Of a stretch of DNA of 64,000 bases, positions 26,301 through 38,743 are shown piece by piece. Each line of letters begins with the position of its first letter. Position 1 is the stretch's first letter. Origin of the DNA: Parietaria judaica (taxonomy: Eukaryota; Streptophyta; Magnoliopsida; Rosales; Urticaceae); contig OX940871.1 of NCBI GenBank assembly GCA_954871525.1, forward strand, positions 25,456,586-25,520,585, given 5' to 3'. The notes beneath the pieces were generated by a model. The model saw nothing but the letters and a program-made list of their open reading frames with translations. It was not told where the DNA came from and did not search any database. The position numbers and the translations under genes are program-made.

Positions 26301-27928
26301 AACAAAGCTATCTTTGGCGCGGGAGGAATTTTAACTTCTCCTCTTAATAGAACATCTTTGTAACTTTTCGACCCCAAGTTTTGCGTTTCTCCCGAATACA
26401 AGTTCTTCGAGAAGGTGTTGACGGTATCCTCTTGAGGCCGGGATACCTTGCTTTTATCGTTGAGGATATTGAAGAGAGCATTTTTAAAACTTATCCATCC
26501 TCTTTTCATAACACCTTCCGGAATGAGAATGATTTTCCTATCACCGTGGGCCACTTTGAGCAACCTAATGCATCTGCCGCGATTGTTGACCAACACATCA
26601 ACAATGTAAGTTATCCCATTCCTTGACATTCTACTACGGAAAAAATCGGCTTGTTGCGCTCCGATGATCTTTTCTGTGAAATCGCGAATCCAAATGGCTT
26701 CGTGGCGATCGGCGAGAAAATCGAGAGACCGACCACGACATTCTTCGATGATTTTAACAAGCTTACCATCCCTTCCTATAGAACACTTGAAGATTTTGTT
26801 TTCAATCTTAAAGTTAACAGACGTCATAGGAAGTTATTCCTCATACAAGAAATTAACAGCCTATGGAAGTAGCATAACTGATCGGAAATAGGGGCAGCCG
26901 CTGCTTGGATAAAGAATGCTCAAAGATGAGGGTGTTATACTTGCAGCCGGCAAACGACAACAATAAGTGTTCTGAGGTTGGAGGAAATGAAACTGTTGTA
27001 TGAAGTGATCGCACGGAGAAGAAAAACCCTGACCGAAAACTCTAACACGGGCAGAGCGGTGGCGCTGTGACGACACGGCAGCACTCCGGCACCGGGAGAC
27101 CCGCTGGCGGTGCGGAGACTAAGGTTTTAGACCTTAGGAAACATAACAGCGAACCAGAGAAGGAAAATACGAAAAAAAAAAAAAAAAAAAAAAAGCGACT
27201 CGCCGGAGTCCAGCGGCCGGCGGCGCGGCGGCCGGAGACCGGCGACCAGAGACGCGGCGGGCCAAGATGCAGCTAGGCGGTCTGAATGACTATGTGGGAG
27301 GCTGTTTGGCTAGGGCACTGTTTGGCTACTACACTGTTTGGCTAGGGCACAGCTCCGGCAGTCACGGCGGCGAAACGGCGGCAATTATTAACCTTATCAA
27401 ATTGATATATTTTTTCTTTTGCAGTAAAATCTCTATAATTATTATTATCGGGATTCAAAAATTTTATTATATTATCGAGGTTATTAATCTATCGAGATAA
27501 AATTTAATCATACTAGACAGAATTTAGTTAGAATCGGAATCATACAAAAATATTATTTTATCGAGTATGGATTCTAATTTAGTAATTTTCAATTAATAAA
27601 AATATAATAAAGTATATTATCGCAATAATTTTAGGTTTATAACATTCACTTGTAATTTACTGAGATATATTCAAGTAGTATAATATAAGACATGAATGTG
27701 CAGTCGGAAGACGATGGGCAAGGTGGGAGAAGGAAGAAGGGACTGAAGCAGAAGATCAAGGAGAAGCTGCCCGGCACCCACAAAGACCAGACCCACACCG
27801 CCGCCACCCCCACCACCACCCCGGGCGTCCACCACTCCTCCGCCACCGGCTACGGCGAGGTTCATGAGAAGAAGGGCATCATGGACAAGATCAAGGACAA
27901 GCTTCCCGGCCACCATGACCATCACTAG
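20388..27928 (+). CDS. Dehydrin (Y3SK2 type), 160 aa, one 7-kb intron
   Basis: Exon 1 is 20388-20645 (86 codons) and exon 2 is 27704-27928 (74 codons plus stop). The intron is phase 0 with GT-AG ends. Exon 1 encodes three Y-segments (TDEYGNP, TGEYGNP, TDEFGNP), a Gly/Thr-rich linker, and the start of the poly-Ser S-segment. The intron splits the S-segment, as is usual in YSK dehydrins. Exon 2 continues with [13 protein letters not shown] and two K-segments ([14 protein letters not shown] and [15 protein letters not shown]), ending HHDHH. Dehydrins are disordered, water-loving LEA group 2 proteins that protect membranes and enzymes during dehydration. The 7058-bp intron is unusually long because of the antisense LINE inside it; whether splicing still works cannot be told from sequence. 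Confidence 0.9.
21005..24665 (-). pseudogene. LINE ORF2 (endonuclease, reverse transcriptase, zf-RVT), one frameshift
   Basis: From 24665 the frame is open for 1076 codons. It holds an APE-like endonuclease (residues 1-230: [20 protein letters not shown]) and a reverse transcriptase (about 500-760: [43 protein letters not shown], and the catalytic FADD). A C-terminal zf-RVT zinc-binding domain follows. At about 21487-21493 an A7 run on the minus strand, where six would keep frame, shifts the reading. The zf-RVT region then continues in the next frame ([30 protein letters not shown]) to a stop at 21005. One base therefore separates this copy from an intact ORF2; it could also be a homopolymer sequencing error. 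Confidence 0.88.
24659..26827 (-). CDS. LINE ORF1 protein, 722 aa
   Basis: An uninterrupted frame upstream of ORF2. The N-terminal region (about residues 1-330) has the RRM/DUF4283-like layout of plant LINE ORF1 proteins, with [14 protein letters not shown], a WNVIF-type strand and [22 protein letters not shown]. The remainder is acidic and low-complexity. I see no CCHC zinc knuckle. It should bind the element RNA. Its stop overlaps the ORF2 start (ATGTTGA), an arrangement that suggests re-initiation for ORF2. Confidence 0.8.
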   Translation of the reverse strand: MTSVNFKIENKIFKCSIGRDGKLVKIIEECRGRSLDFLADRHEAIWIRDFTEKIIGAQQADFFRSRMSRNGITYIVDVLVNNRGRCIRLLKVAHGDRKIILIPEGVMKRGWISFKNALFNILNDKSKVSRPQEDTVNTFSKNLYSGETQNLGSKSYKDVLLRGEVKIPPAPKIALFPSYKKKEESHSFRPRPKQWRFAVIVRRFDGRNSWNVIFSEVGAKSKSKLCWTPISGNKAIAWCKNHQEMVVLLKDPLVHHEKKHIAIMTKWSYYEQWSGHSVFIQNSWIGIEGLPIDLWNRHALKVIGKQCGGLIEIAKETLDMSCLQAVKIKCKGPKNGLIPPLMEIPYQNSRIQLSIFNLGAPFRSALIPTPLSEAPSLEFRVIGQKKHVEKGSNILPASSGSVAAEPRSVDMRPIPVLVGPKSPDSQASFQDNGSILDLGFSGINEGSALISNLCANNSRVDKGQTTLRIKRKDVSPPHTYSDIGPLGVGSIEDAFDYFSAPVPSSKREAGSEVVSGRLRRWRPKQKASFVKALIVRWSDFQSESKHYPDHRRSRGSFDSDSEYLRDKKIGTFYSRRVRQDDEASSKFDPRALLEVADDEDNFPADDTCGLLEGNGDSDLEVGSSEESFKSSDNEVVVALEACSYGCGLIFGQQVKTYIEGETQDIELELGADDTTSLLDREPSTKMEKLPRVKGQTRELRNLSIEMSFGNSKDKGLSKDNQC
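27418..27570. repeat. MITE-like repeat, copy 1
   Basis: The TAAAATCTCTATAATTATTA...TTATTATATTATCGAGGTTATTAATCTATCGAG region is also found at 48748-48893 with substitutions. It lies in the dehydrin intron beside the LINE's 5' end. CCTCTATAANTTAATA-type ends are widespread in plant genomes. Confidence 0.6.
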
Positions 27929-28235
27929 ACCGAAAATTAAAGAGATCATAACTATACAATAAAAAGAATTTAAGTTAAGTCATATTTACATGTGAAATAT
28001 TATGTGTGTAATAAGTTATATAATGTAATAAATGGGATGTACTGTTCTTCTGTATCCGGTACAGATCATTGGCGCTAGGCCTTTTGAATTGATATATGTT
28101 TGTATCCAATTTTTATGGATTAATAAATATTGTGATAGTTTGTTTCTTTCTTTTATGCTCTATATTATATGTAGATCCTTTTACCTTTATATACTTGATT
28201 TTACATATATATAAAGTTGAACAATTTTGTGCAAC

Positions 28236-28500
28236 TGTTATACGGTTAACGTTAATTTTTGATTTTAAGATATTAACGGAAGAATTAATGATTTCGTGTA
28301 ATTGTCATGTTAACGTAATTTTTTAACTTAGATACACAAAGGTACGTCGATTAAAAAATTTGAGTGTATTTTTTATTTTAGATATTAACGGAAGAGTTAA
28401 CGATTTCGTGCCATTGTCGTAGTTAACGTTAATTTTTGAACTTTTGAACTTAGATAGATACACAATAGGTACGTTGACCAAAATAAAATTTGAGTATTTT
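28236..28500. repeat. Tandem duplication, unit about 130 bp
   Basis: Two diverged copies of GTTAACGTTAATTTTTGA...GATATTAACGGAAGARTTAAYGATTTCGTG...AGATACACAA lie in tandem. They are non-coding and sit downstream of the dehydrin gene. Confidence 0.65.
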
Positions 28501-28552
28501 TCTCGTTATTTATCCTGCTTTATACAGATATAGACAAAAAACTAACCTCCCA

Positions 28553-28803
28553 GAATAAATCTCTGCAAGAATTTGCTACCCCTGCCGCAAACTTGGATCT
28601 CCAATTTGTTGCCATAGAAAAAACTAACGGGTGATAGTAAATCTCTGAAGAATTTGCTACTTCTGCCGCAAACTTGGATCTCCAATTTGTTGCCGTAGAA
28701 AAAAGCCATCGTTTGCCGCCTACTCGTCCTTGCACCACCTCCTCGGAATCACAACCCGTTCCCTGAAGGTACAGACTATCACAACCCGTTCCCTGAAGGT
28801 ACA
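28553..28803. repeat. Two short tandem duplications
   Basis: A piece ending CCGCAAACTTGGATCTCCAATTTGTTGCC occurs at about 28590 and 28668. A piece CACAACCCGTTCCCTGAAGGTACA occurs twice in a row at about 28747-28803. No coding meaning was seen. Confidence 0.7.
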
Positions 28804-29006
28804 AGTCTGTACGTAGTCCCCCACGTCGCTAAACCTTAAACCCTCAAAACCAATATTGCGGTAAGTTTCAACCATAAAAACCGGTATTCAATTACCGAAA
28901 GTGATAATATTTTATATTTGTTGCAGTCCGTCCCGGTCCCGTCGCGGCGTGCTTGAAGTTCATCTTCAAAGCAAGCGCCATTGTAGCTTTCTAAGTTCTC
29001 AGTCAA

Positions 29007-30879
29007 TCACCAATACTCGCCGCAAGAGCACACCCCGGTGCGAAACTGGTGAAACCGCGCGTTATCTCTCACGACGATCTCCCTTCCGGTTACTCGCGAC
29101 GCACCGCGCATGAAACTGTGGCAATCACGGCAAATCCGAAGGTTCTTCATGATCCTGATCGCCCGGCCACGTGGCTCGGCCACGTGGCTCGGCCACGTGG
29201 CTCCGTGATCAGTCCGTAGGCCAAAGCTAACTTCTCACTGTGAGTCATTAGCAACAGCTTCTTTTCCTCGTCGCTCATGTCGGACGCCACATCGCTCGAA
29301 TTCTGCTTGTACTCGTCGTGATGATCGAGCCGTTTCCGGAGATCCTCCAAAGCCCATTTGATCTCGCTGGACATTGGGTGTGACGTGTCGCCCGCGACGA
29401 ACTCATGAACTTCTCCTCCGCTTGTCTCGAACCAGCTCATCCCGGGTCTCGTCTTTATGACGCCTTTCTCTCTTGCTGCTGTCCTCACCGAGACAGCCTC
29501 ATCGTACATTCCGGCCAAGGCAAATGTGTTAGCAAGCAGCGTGTAGTTTCCAGCCACGTGGGGCTCGAGCTCAAAGAGCCGGTTGGCAGCGAAACGCGCG
29601 AGATCAGGCTTTCCATGAGCGCGACACGCCGCGAGCAATGCTCCCCAGACGATGTTGTTCGGCTCCATAGGCATCGATTCGATAACGTCGAGCGCCTCAT
29701 CCACACGTCCTGCTCGTCCGAGTAGATCGATTAGGCAAGAGTAAAGCTCAAGAGATGGAGTGACGCCGTGCATCGTCTCTATCGCTTGGAAAACCCGTCG
29801 GCCGTGTTCGACATTTCCCGCATGGCTACACGCGGCGAGTAAGCCGACAAAGACAACATGGTTTGGCACGATCCCGGACTTCAACATCGCAAAGAACAAC
29901 ATCATCGCTGACGTAGCATAGCCATGCATCGCCGTCGCCATGATCATCGCGCCGTACGACACCACGTTGCGCTCCTTCATGGAACCAAACACCGCTGCCG
30001 CGGAAGCGAGTCTCCCGCACTTGGCGTACATGTTCACCATCGCGGACCCGACAACAACATCCTCCCTTGGCCCAAACCCAGAGGTCTCCGCAATAATCCG
30101 GAGCCGGTCAGCATACCTCGACGCCCCAATCATTGCGCAGGCCGAGACGGCGCCAGCAAGGGTGACACTGTCAATCTCCACACTGGACTCCTGCATCAGA
30201 TCAAACACGCCAAGCGCCTCCCTCGGCCGCGCATTCTGCGCAAAACCCGTGACCATCGCCGTCCACGCTACTCCATCCTTCGCAGGAGCAGCCCTAAACA
30301 TCTCTGAAGCCGTGTCCATGTCGCTGCTCTTCCCGTACGCCACAATCAGCTCCGTCCACGAACAAAATCTCTCTCCGCCATTTCGTCGAACAACTTGCGT
30401 GCACATTCAAGCGACCCGCATTTCGCGTACATCTCGATCAGAGCATTGCCCACGTAAAGATCCGACCCGAACCCGCCAAGCAAAACGATCTGCGCGTGAA
30501 ATTCACGACCCAAATCCAAATTTCCAACTCCATGACTACCCTTGAGAAGCGCGGAGAAAGTGAACGTGAGAGGCGGCGAACCAGACAGTCTCATCGACCC
30601 GAAAACCCGAGCCGACTCGGAAACGGAACCCTGAAGGGTGTAGCCTCGAATCAAAGCGGTCCAAAGAAACGAGTTCGGGTTCTCTACCCGGTCGAAGACC
30701 AGACGGGCGTAGCTCTCAATTGGGTCGCCGAGCTCCGTGAGCTTCCGAAGAAGCTTGGCGAGTACGACGCAGTTCTGATCCAAACCCGAAACAACAATCC
30801 GGGCGTGCAATGTCTTGGCTCGGAGTAGGCTCGTGCAATTTCCCAAAGCATTCACAAGTTTTGTGCATAGCTTTTTCAT
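29007..30879 (-). pseudogene. PPR protein of the PLS-DYW class, two frameshifts
   Basis: The minus strand from ATG 30879 encodes MKKLCTKLVNALGNC and PLS-type pentatricopeptide repeats (VGNALIEMYAKCGSLECAR, WTELIVAYGKSSDM, AWTAMVTGFAQNARPREAL, LIDLLGRAGRVDEALDVI). E-type motifs and the start of a DYW deaminase-like domain follow ([12 protein letters not shown]). It looks closest to Arabidopsis At5g44230, recalled from memory. Frame break 1 lies near 30358-30367, where one T is missing after DEMAERDF. Frame break 2 comes from a 13-bp triplication at 29164-29202. Beyond it the rest of the DYW domain is still readable in another frame ([22 protein letters not shown], stop 29007-29009). DYW proteins edit C to U in organelle RNAs. 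No intron is needed. As it stands the gene is broken. Confidence 0.85.
29164..29202. repeat. 13-bp unit, three perfect tandem copies
   Basis: CGGCCACGTGGCT occurs at 29164-29176, 29177-29189 and 29190-29202. Each unit contains the palindrome CCACGTGG. The two extra copies add 26 bp to the PPR reading frame; removing them would rejoin the DYW frame. Confidence 0.95.
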
Positions 30880-30945
30880 TACGAGAAAGAAAGAGCATAA
30901 ACTGTAAACATCAACTTCTTGCAATTTGAGCAACAAAATTATCAA

Positions 30946-31669
30946 AAAGTTATCAACTTTGCATACCAGATTCCCTCCAATTTATATTTTAGTCATTACG
31001 AATGTCTGGGTTATCGTGATAATCGCTCGATAATTATTTTTTTGGAGCATTTCGATAAATGATCCACTTTAATCGTTACCGATAATCGTTCGATTATCCA
31101 TCCAAAATCGTGCCTAACTTATCGAATTTTGTAATGAAAAAAAATGATAATTAAGGTACTTATCTTGCAGTGTGGTGTAAGGAGTTCGTATTTGCTCATT
31201 TTTTAAGATGATTTTATAGAAACTTTAAGTTGATTAAAAGAGGTCAAGTTTCATATTGTTAAAGATTTATGATTTAATCATCTTTTTTTTTATATATAAA
31301 TCTATTAATTTAGTAGAGATTTAGTGGATTTTCATAAATTTGTAACTGTTAACTCGTTTGTTTGTTTTTTTTTTTTTTTTTTTTTGTCTACGATTAAGTT
31401 TGCATCGAATCATGAGCAACTCGACGTTTTGAGGTAAGTGGACTATGAGGGCTTGAATTACACAATGAAAAATATTAGAGACTAGACACACAAGAATTAG
31501 GTGGTTCGTATGGGTAATATAATTGTCCCCTCCATCATATCTCATGAAATGGGCCCTTGATCAGTAGGGGTAACCGTGCAAACTTCTCAAAGAGACCCAT
31601 GTTACACTTTTTGGGTTACTTCCTTAATTAGACCCGAGCATCACGATACCGGAGTTGACTGGATAAAAT
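30946..31669. other. Intergenic, AT-rich
   Basis: Upstream of the PPR gene. A stretch at 31004-31135 is rich in TTATCG/CGATAA words, like 40150-40650, and probably belongs to a dispersed repeat. A poly-T run lies near 31365. No gene was seen. Confidence 0.45.
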
Positions 31670-33050
31670 AAAAAAGTTTAGGTACATAATTCTTTTTTTT
31701 TTTACATTTGGTACTTTAGTCGCAGTTTATTTTATATCCGAACTGCGACATAGGACACCACTAATGAAGATTGACAGAGGAAACTAAATTCCTTAACAAA
31801 AACAACTTTAGGTACTATAGCCACTAAAAAACTTGGGTACATAATTAAAATAAGGGTAAAATAGGCTAAAGTACCTAATGTTTACATTTTTTGTGATTAT
31901 ATACCCAATTTTTTTTTGGTGGCTAAAGTACCTAAAGTTTATTCTGTTAAGGAATTTGGTTTCCTCCGTCAAACTCTGTCAGTGGTGTTTTAGATATTGG
32001 ACAAATTGCGGCTAAAGTACCCAATGTTTCAAAAAATTGAATTATGTACCTAAACTTTTTTAAAGTTGCTTCTGTTATAAAAGTTGGTTTCTTCCGTCAA
32101 CTCACATGCCTTTGACCGCCACATGAATTTTTATTTTATTTTTTAATCCTTTAGAAATATAATCTAATAATAATTAAAATTAAAATAATAAAATAATTTA
32201 ATGAGGTTATAAAACTTGTATTATGTTATGAAGCATTAAATTTATTTAGTTATTCAATATTATTAAAATAAAAATCTATACCATTGATAAAAATACCCTT
32301 AAACAATTTTTTTTACACATGGATTAATATATTTGTGTTCGTCTTTAATGCGTAACTATAGTAATATGTTAATTTAAAAGTATAAGATACATTTTTGTCA
32401 AAAAAATAATTTTTTAAAGACAAGCTTGTTACGCATTAAAGACGAACATAAATATATTAATCCATGTGTAAAAAAAATTGTTTAAGGGTATATTTAAAGT
32501 AACATATTACTATAGTTACGCATTAAAGACGAACATAAATGATTAAATATATTAATCCATGTGTAAAAAAATTTGTGTAAGGGTATTTTTATTAATGGTG
32601 TAGGTTTTTATTTTAATAATACCAAATAACTAAATATATTTAATGCTTCATAACATAATAAAAGTTTGATAACCTCATTAAATTATTTTATAAATTTAAT
32701 TTTAATTATTATTAGATTATATTTGTTTAATGCTTAAAAAATAAAAAATGTCACGTGGCAGTCAAATACATGCGAGTTGACGGAAGAAACCAAATTTTAT
32801 AACAGAAGCAACTTTAAAAAAAAAAGTTTAGGTACATAATTCAATTTTTTGAAACATTGGGTACTTTAGCCGCAATTTTTCGAATATCTTAAACACCACT
32901 AACAGAGTTTGACGGAGGAAACCAATTTTTTTAACAGAATAAACTTTAGGTACTTTAGCCACCAAAAAAAGATTTGATACATAATCACAAAAAATGTAAA
33001 CATTAGGTACTCTAGTCGCATTTTATTTTAAATATTGAGTACTTTAGCCG
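31670..33050. mobile_element. Long foldback (hairpin) element with a partial extra arm
   Basis: 31871-32400 and 32480-33010 are near-perfect inverted repeats. The left arm GTACCTAATGTTTACATTTTTTGTG matches the inverse of the right CACAAAAAATGTAAACATTAGGTAC. Further paired blocks include GTTTCCTCCGTCAA..., AGTTGCTTCTGTTATAA... and GTGTTCGTCTTTAATGCGTAAC. The RNA would fold into a stem of about 500 bp. Outside it, 31670-31870 is a diverged direct copy of the outer part of the right arm, indicating nested or repeated insertion. No transposase is encoded. No target duplication was found. Confidence 0.8.
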
Positions 33051-35780
33051 CAGATTACCTTACAAAAGGAAAAATTACCACGTGCTGCCCAAAAATCATA
33101 TGGGAATTATATTACAAGCCATGAAAAGAAATGTCAATTATTTTATGCTCCAATTATTACTATATGAATATGAGTCAACACGCCCGTAATATATATAATT
33201 TGAGAGAAGAGAATGCATATATATATTTATATAAGAGGAGTTGTTCTCCAACCCTACCTGCTTTTTTCTTCCATTATTTGACCAAACCAATCACATGAAA
33301 TCACTTAACGTTCTCGTTATTCCATTCATGCATTAACATTTAACACATAACAAAAGCTCAAATTAATCTATATACATGTCGATTATGAGTCATTAAGTGC
33401 TGAAAAAAGCTATGTCAACATTTTCATTTTGACCATTAGATACACAAAAATACTTCCCACACCGGCCCGAAATGACTAAGCCCGAAAAATATTGAGAAAA
33501 ATAAGCCCGAAATGACTTGAGTTGATATAGTTGTGTTAAGCTAAATTTCAAATCTTACAGAAGGTTTGTGTTCATGCCAAAGATCAAATCGCACACCGGC
33601 CCACTCCCAGTTTTCCGGCAACTGATCCAAAACGGACTAGCAGAAAAAAAAAATACTAAAAAATTCAAAATTAAAATTCTCTATCAAACGTAACATTTTT
33701 AACTATTTTATGGAAAGAATCTGATAGCATTTCAATTTTAATTCTCTACATTATATGGTCGGTTATGGACTACTTCGTAAAATTTGATCGAGAAAAATAG
33801 TAAGTGTTTTAAGAACCTACAATTTACCCAATAATTTTCTTATAAAGTTAGATATTCGGCGATTGTCACTTATCAAGAGTTTGAACCTTGGTTCATGTTT
33901 CATATTAAGGTTTTAAATACACCGACTTGCCCCGGGATGCCCTCGACATATCCAAAATCTTGACTTGTTGGCCTCTTTCTTATAATAATGGTTTTCTACT
34001 ATATATAAAAAAGAGAGAGAGAAAGAGAACAGAGAAAAGAAGAAAAAAAGAGTGAAATTTAAAAACTCGGGGGGGAGAGAAAAAATAAATAAGTATGAAT
34101 CACATTCTCATTAATTATTAGATATAATGTAGATCAAATTACAATTATAACTTTAATTTTAATATAAATTACTATTGCAACTAATGTTTACATAATAAAA
34201 TTAAAATTGTAACTTATAATTTCTGAGAAACTCGTCGGTTAGCGGTTTACGAGAAAAAGAAAGAAAAAAAAAAACTGGTAAGTAAATTTACCTCTCGGTA
34301 ACCCTTTTTTCTTCAAAAAATCCATAGGTAATCCATTAACCATTGGCATACCCGTATAATGGACACTGCGGATTTTAATCGGTAACAATATTTAAAACCT
34401 TACTTCGTATTAGATACGGTGAGCACACTTTTTTTTTTAATTATAACATCACTGGCTAAAATGATATGATATATTCAAAAGTGACAATATCAACTCAATG
34501 TGGCACGAACAATAAAGAATAAATTAATGATATATTTACCGTTGGCTAAAGGAAAAAAAATCTCCGCTCGTATAAGACCATGTATTTGCATTTCACGGGG
34601 TTCGAACCTATAACTGTATTGTGAAAGTTGTGTGGAATTAGCCCTAGATGAGGCTTGAAAACCGGCCATGGAACGAGCCCTTCTTCTGTTAGATACACTT
34701 AAATTTTGGCCTCATTGTTTTATTTTTCATCTGTTTTGTTGGAAGGTTTTTTGTTATTTTTGGAAGGATGTGAAGACTTCAACCTTGGCAATGCACTTTT
34801 TAGCTGTTTTTTTTTTTTTTTTTGCTAAAGATGCACTTTTTAGCTGTGTGCACAAACGAGGTTCACTTTTGATAACTTTTTCGAGTCAACGATGTTCATA
34901 TAAATTATCAGTACTACATGTCAACAGAGCAGGTAATAACATGTCGGTTTCCATTATCTTAGAAACTTTTAATTTTAAGAAATAATAATGATTTATATAG
35001 TATTTGTTTAGGGGTTACTTCAGGTTAACTTAATCTTAATGTTCAATTTTTTTTGCCTGTTAAAGTGAATAATGATCATTTCTTTGCCGGCAAAAGTAAC
35101 TAATGATTATTTCATAAAAAATGATCTAGCGATTTTTTTTATCGAAAAAACTTAATTTTAATTTTCAATAAAATTTTTTATAAAACTAAAAATAATTTTT
35201 GTGCGGGCTTCCACATCTCCACCACTAAATTTCGTTAATCAATTTCGACGGAGGCTGTGATCCATCACATAACGGAATAATCATTAGTTACTTTAGCTAG
35301 CAAAAAAAAATGGCATTCCGATAAAATAAAAAATAAAATAAATTGGATACTTTGGCATGAAATGCTCTTTGTTAAGTTACTAGAAAAAGACGAGAGTTGG
35401 CCAATCTTTTTTTCCAACATAATAAGATTATTAATCGGTAATGCTTTCTAAATTTTGTTTATTGGTGCTTTTTTTAGTTGTATTTTTTGGCATACAATTT
35501 TTTTTTTAAATAGCACATTGCTCTTTGAAGGTGCAATTTGCAAAAATGTTAATCTGTGCGTCATACGTGATATTTACTTTATGTTTTTTTTTTTTGTCAT
35601 TGTTTACAATCTTATTTGACTTTTTTATTATTAATTTTTCTTCGAGAAGTAGACAATTTCTTGATTGCTTCACAATTATTTAACAATATTGATCTTGTTT
35701 AGTAATTAATTAATAGATAAAATTAATATGTTCGCGTATATCACTTATATTGCGCAGAATTTAACATTTTTCACCTTTTT
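33051..35780. other. Intergenic, AT-rich, no gene seen
   Basis: Low-complexity AT-rich sequence. A purine-rich patch lies at 34010-34080 (AGAGAGAGAAAGAGAAC). Around 33905-34390, wording similar to the repeat at 42843/45634/46062 appears (AAGGTTTTAAATA...). I could not support any reading frame here. Confidence 0.45.
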
Positions 35781-36005
35781 TCATGCATGGGACAAAAAAA
35801 ATTCTGATGCTAAAAGAGAGCCAACCCAAACGGGAATGGCATCGAAATAGCACCCCACTAAACAAGAAGCCTTCGCGGCCAATGCATGAGCGACCATAGT
35901 TTCTAACCCTTCGCGGCCAATGCATGAGCGACCATAGTTTCTAAGTACAAAAGAGAACGAGATATCACAAAACTCATCGCTTAGGCCTAAGGCTTCGAAT
36001 GTCAT
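35781..36005 (-). pseudogene. RNase H-like (RVT_3) remnant
   Basis: The frame encodes EALGLSDEFCDISFSFVLRN and METMVAHALAAKAS-type residues, typical of the end of plant RNase H-like proteins and LINE RNase H domains (xNMVAHALAAKA). A 38-bp direct tandem duplication (starting CTTCGCGGCCAATGCATGAG at 35871 and 35909) interrupts it. No catalytic part is present. Confidence 0.55.
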
Positions 36006-36504
36006 CAGTAACAGTTTGTAGAAATTTGTAAAGAGCCGTGTTGTTAAAACTTAAAATCTAAATAATAAAGAAGAAAACCTAGTGCACAAATATGTAATGC
36101 ATCAAGAAGACCTTACTGCCATTTATTTACAGAGTTGACGAAGTCCAAATATATCATCGGTGACAAAAGTAATTAGTACCTGGATGCAGGTAACATTCAC
36201 CACTATTGATGGATTTTATTATAGGTCATTCTAATATAGCTTTATAAGTTTTATACTTTGACTAATTCATGATGAGCCAAGAGTCCATGACTAAGTATGT
36301 AACGTTTTGGTTGGAAATTATATGCTTTTGCTAAACTTATGTATAAAGCACTTATATTATAAGTAATTTAAAGTTAATTTGACCATATATATATAAAGCT
36401 ATACCAAATCCAACCTTGCTTTTTCATGCAAAATCAGTCAGCCACGTAAACTAACAACTCCTTTATTTTTCCTTTGTAATATATTACATAAATACATGGA
36501 TGTC
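36006..36504 (+). other. Upstream flank of the peroxidase gene
   Basis: AT-rich non-coding sequence that must carry the peroxidase promoter. No specific site was recognised before the TATA box. Confidence 0.4.
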
Positions 36505-36512
36505 TATATAAG
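36505..36512 (+). promoter_or_regulatory. TATA box of the peroxidase gene
   Basis: TATATAAG lies about 75 bp before the start codon, in a fitting position for a short plant 5' leader. Confidence 0.6.
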
Positions 36513-36579
36513 ACCCTCTAAGCCAGAACACATCGAACAACAAGCCTTGACACCACCATATATACATACAGATATATAG

Positions 36580-38743
<2,164 letters not shown>

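Larger units (their letters stand above)
20843..27382 (-). mobile_element. Near-full-length L1-type LINE, about 6.5 kb
   Basis: On the minus strand: a GC-rich 5' region (27382-26828), ORF1, ORF2 overlapping it by 7 nt, a short 3' region, and an A-rich tail (T-rich on the plus strand, 20843-20866). A 7-bp repeat AATTATT at 20836-20842 and 27383-27389 flanks the element and is a plausible target duplication, though short. The long open frames suggest a recent insertion. The element lies wholly inside the dehydrin intron, antisense to it. Confidence 0.9.

Noticed and set aside
20388..27928. Treating the two dehydrin pieces as separate genes
   Set aside because: Each has matching splice signals and phase, and together they give the standard Y-S-K order with the intron in the S-segment.
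29164..29202. CRISPR-like direct repeats
   Set aside because: The three 13-bp copies are contiguous with no spacers, and the DNA is from a plant nucleus.
29940..30545. 201-codon plus-strand frame
   Set aside because: Antisense to the PPR repeats, whose minus-strand motifs are clear.
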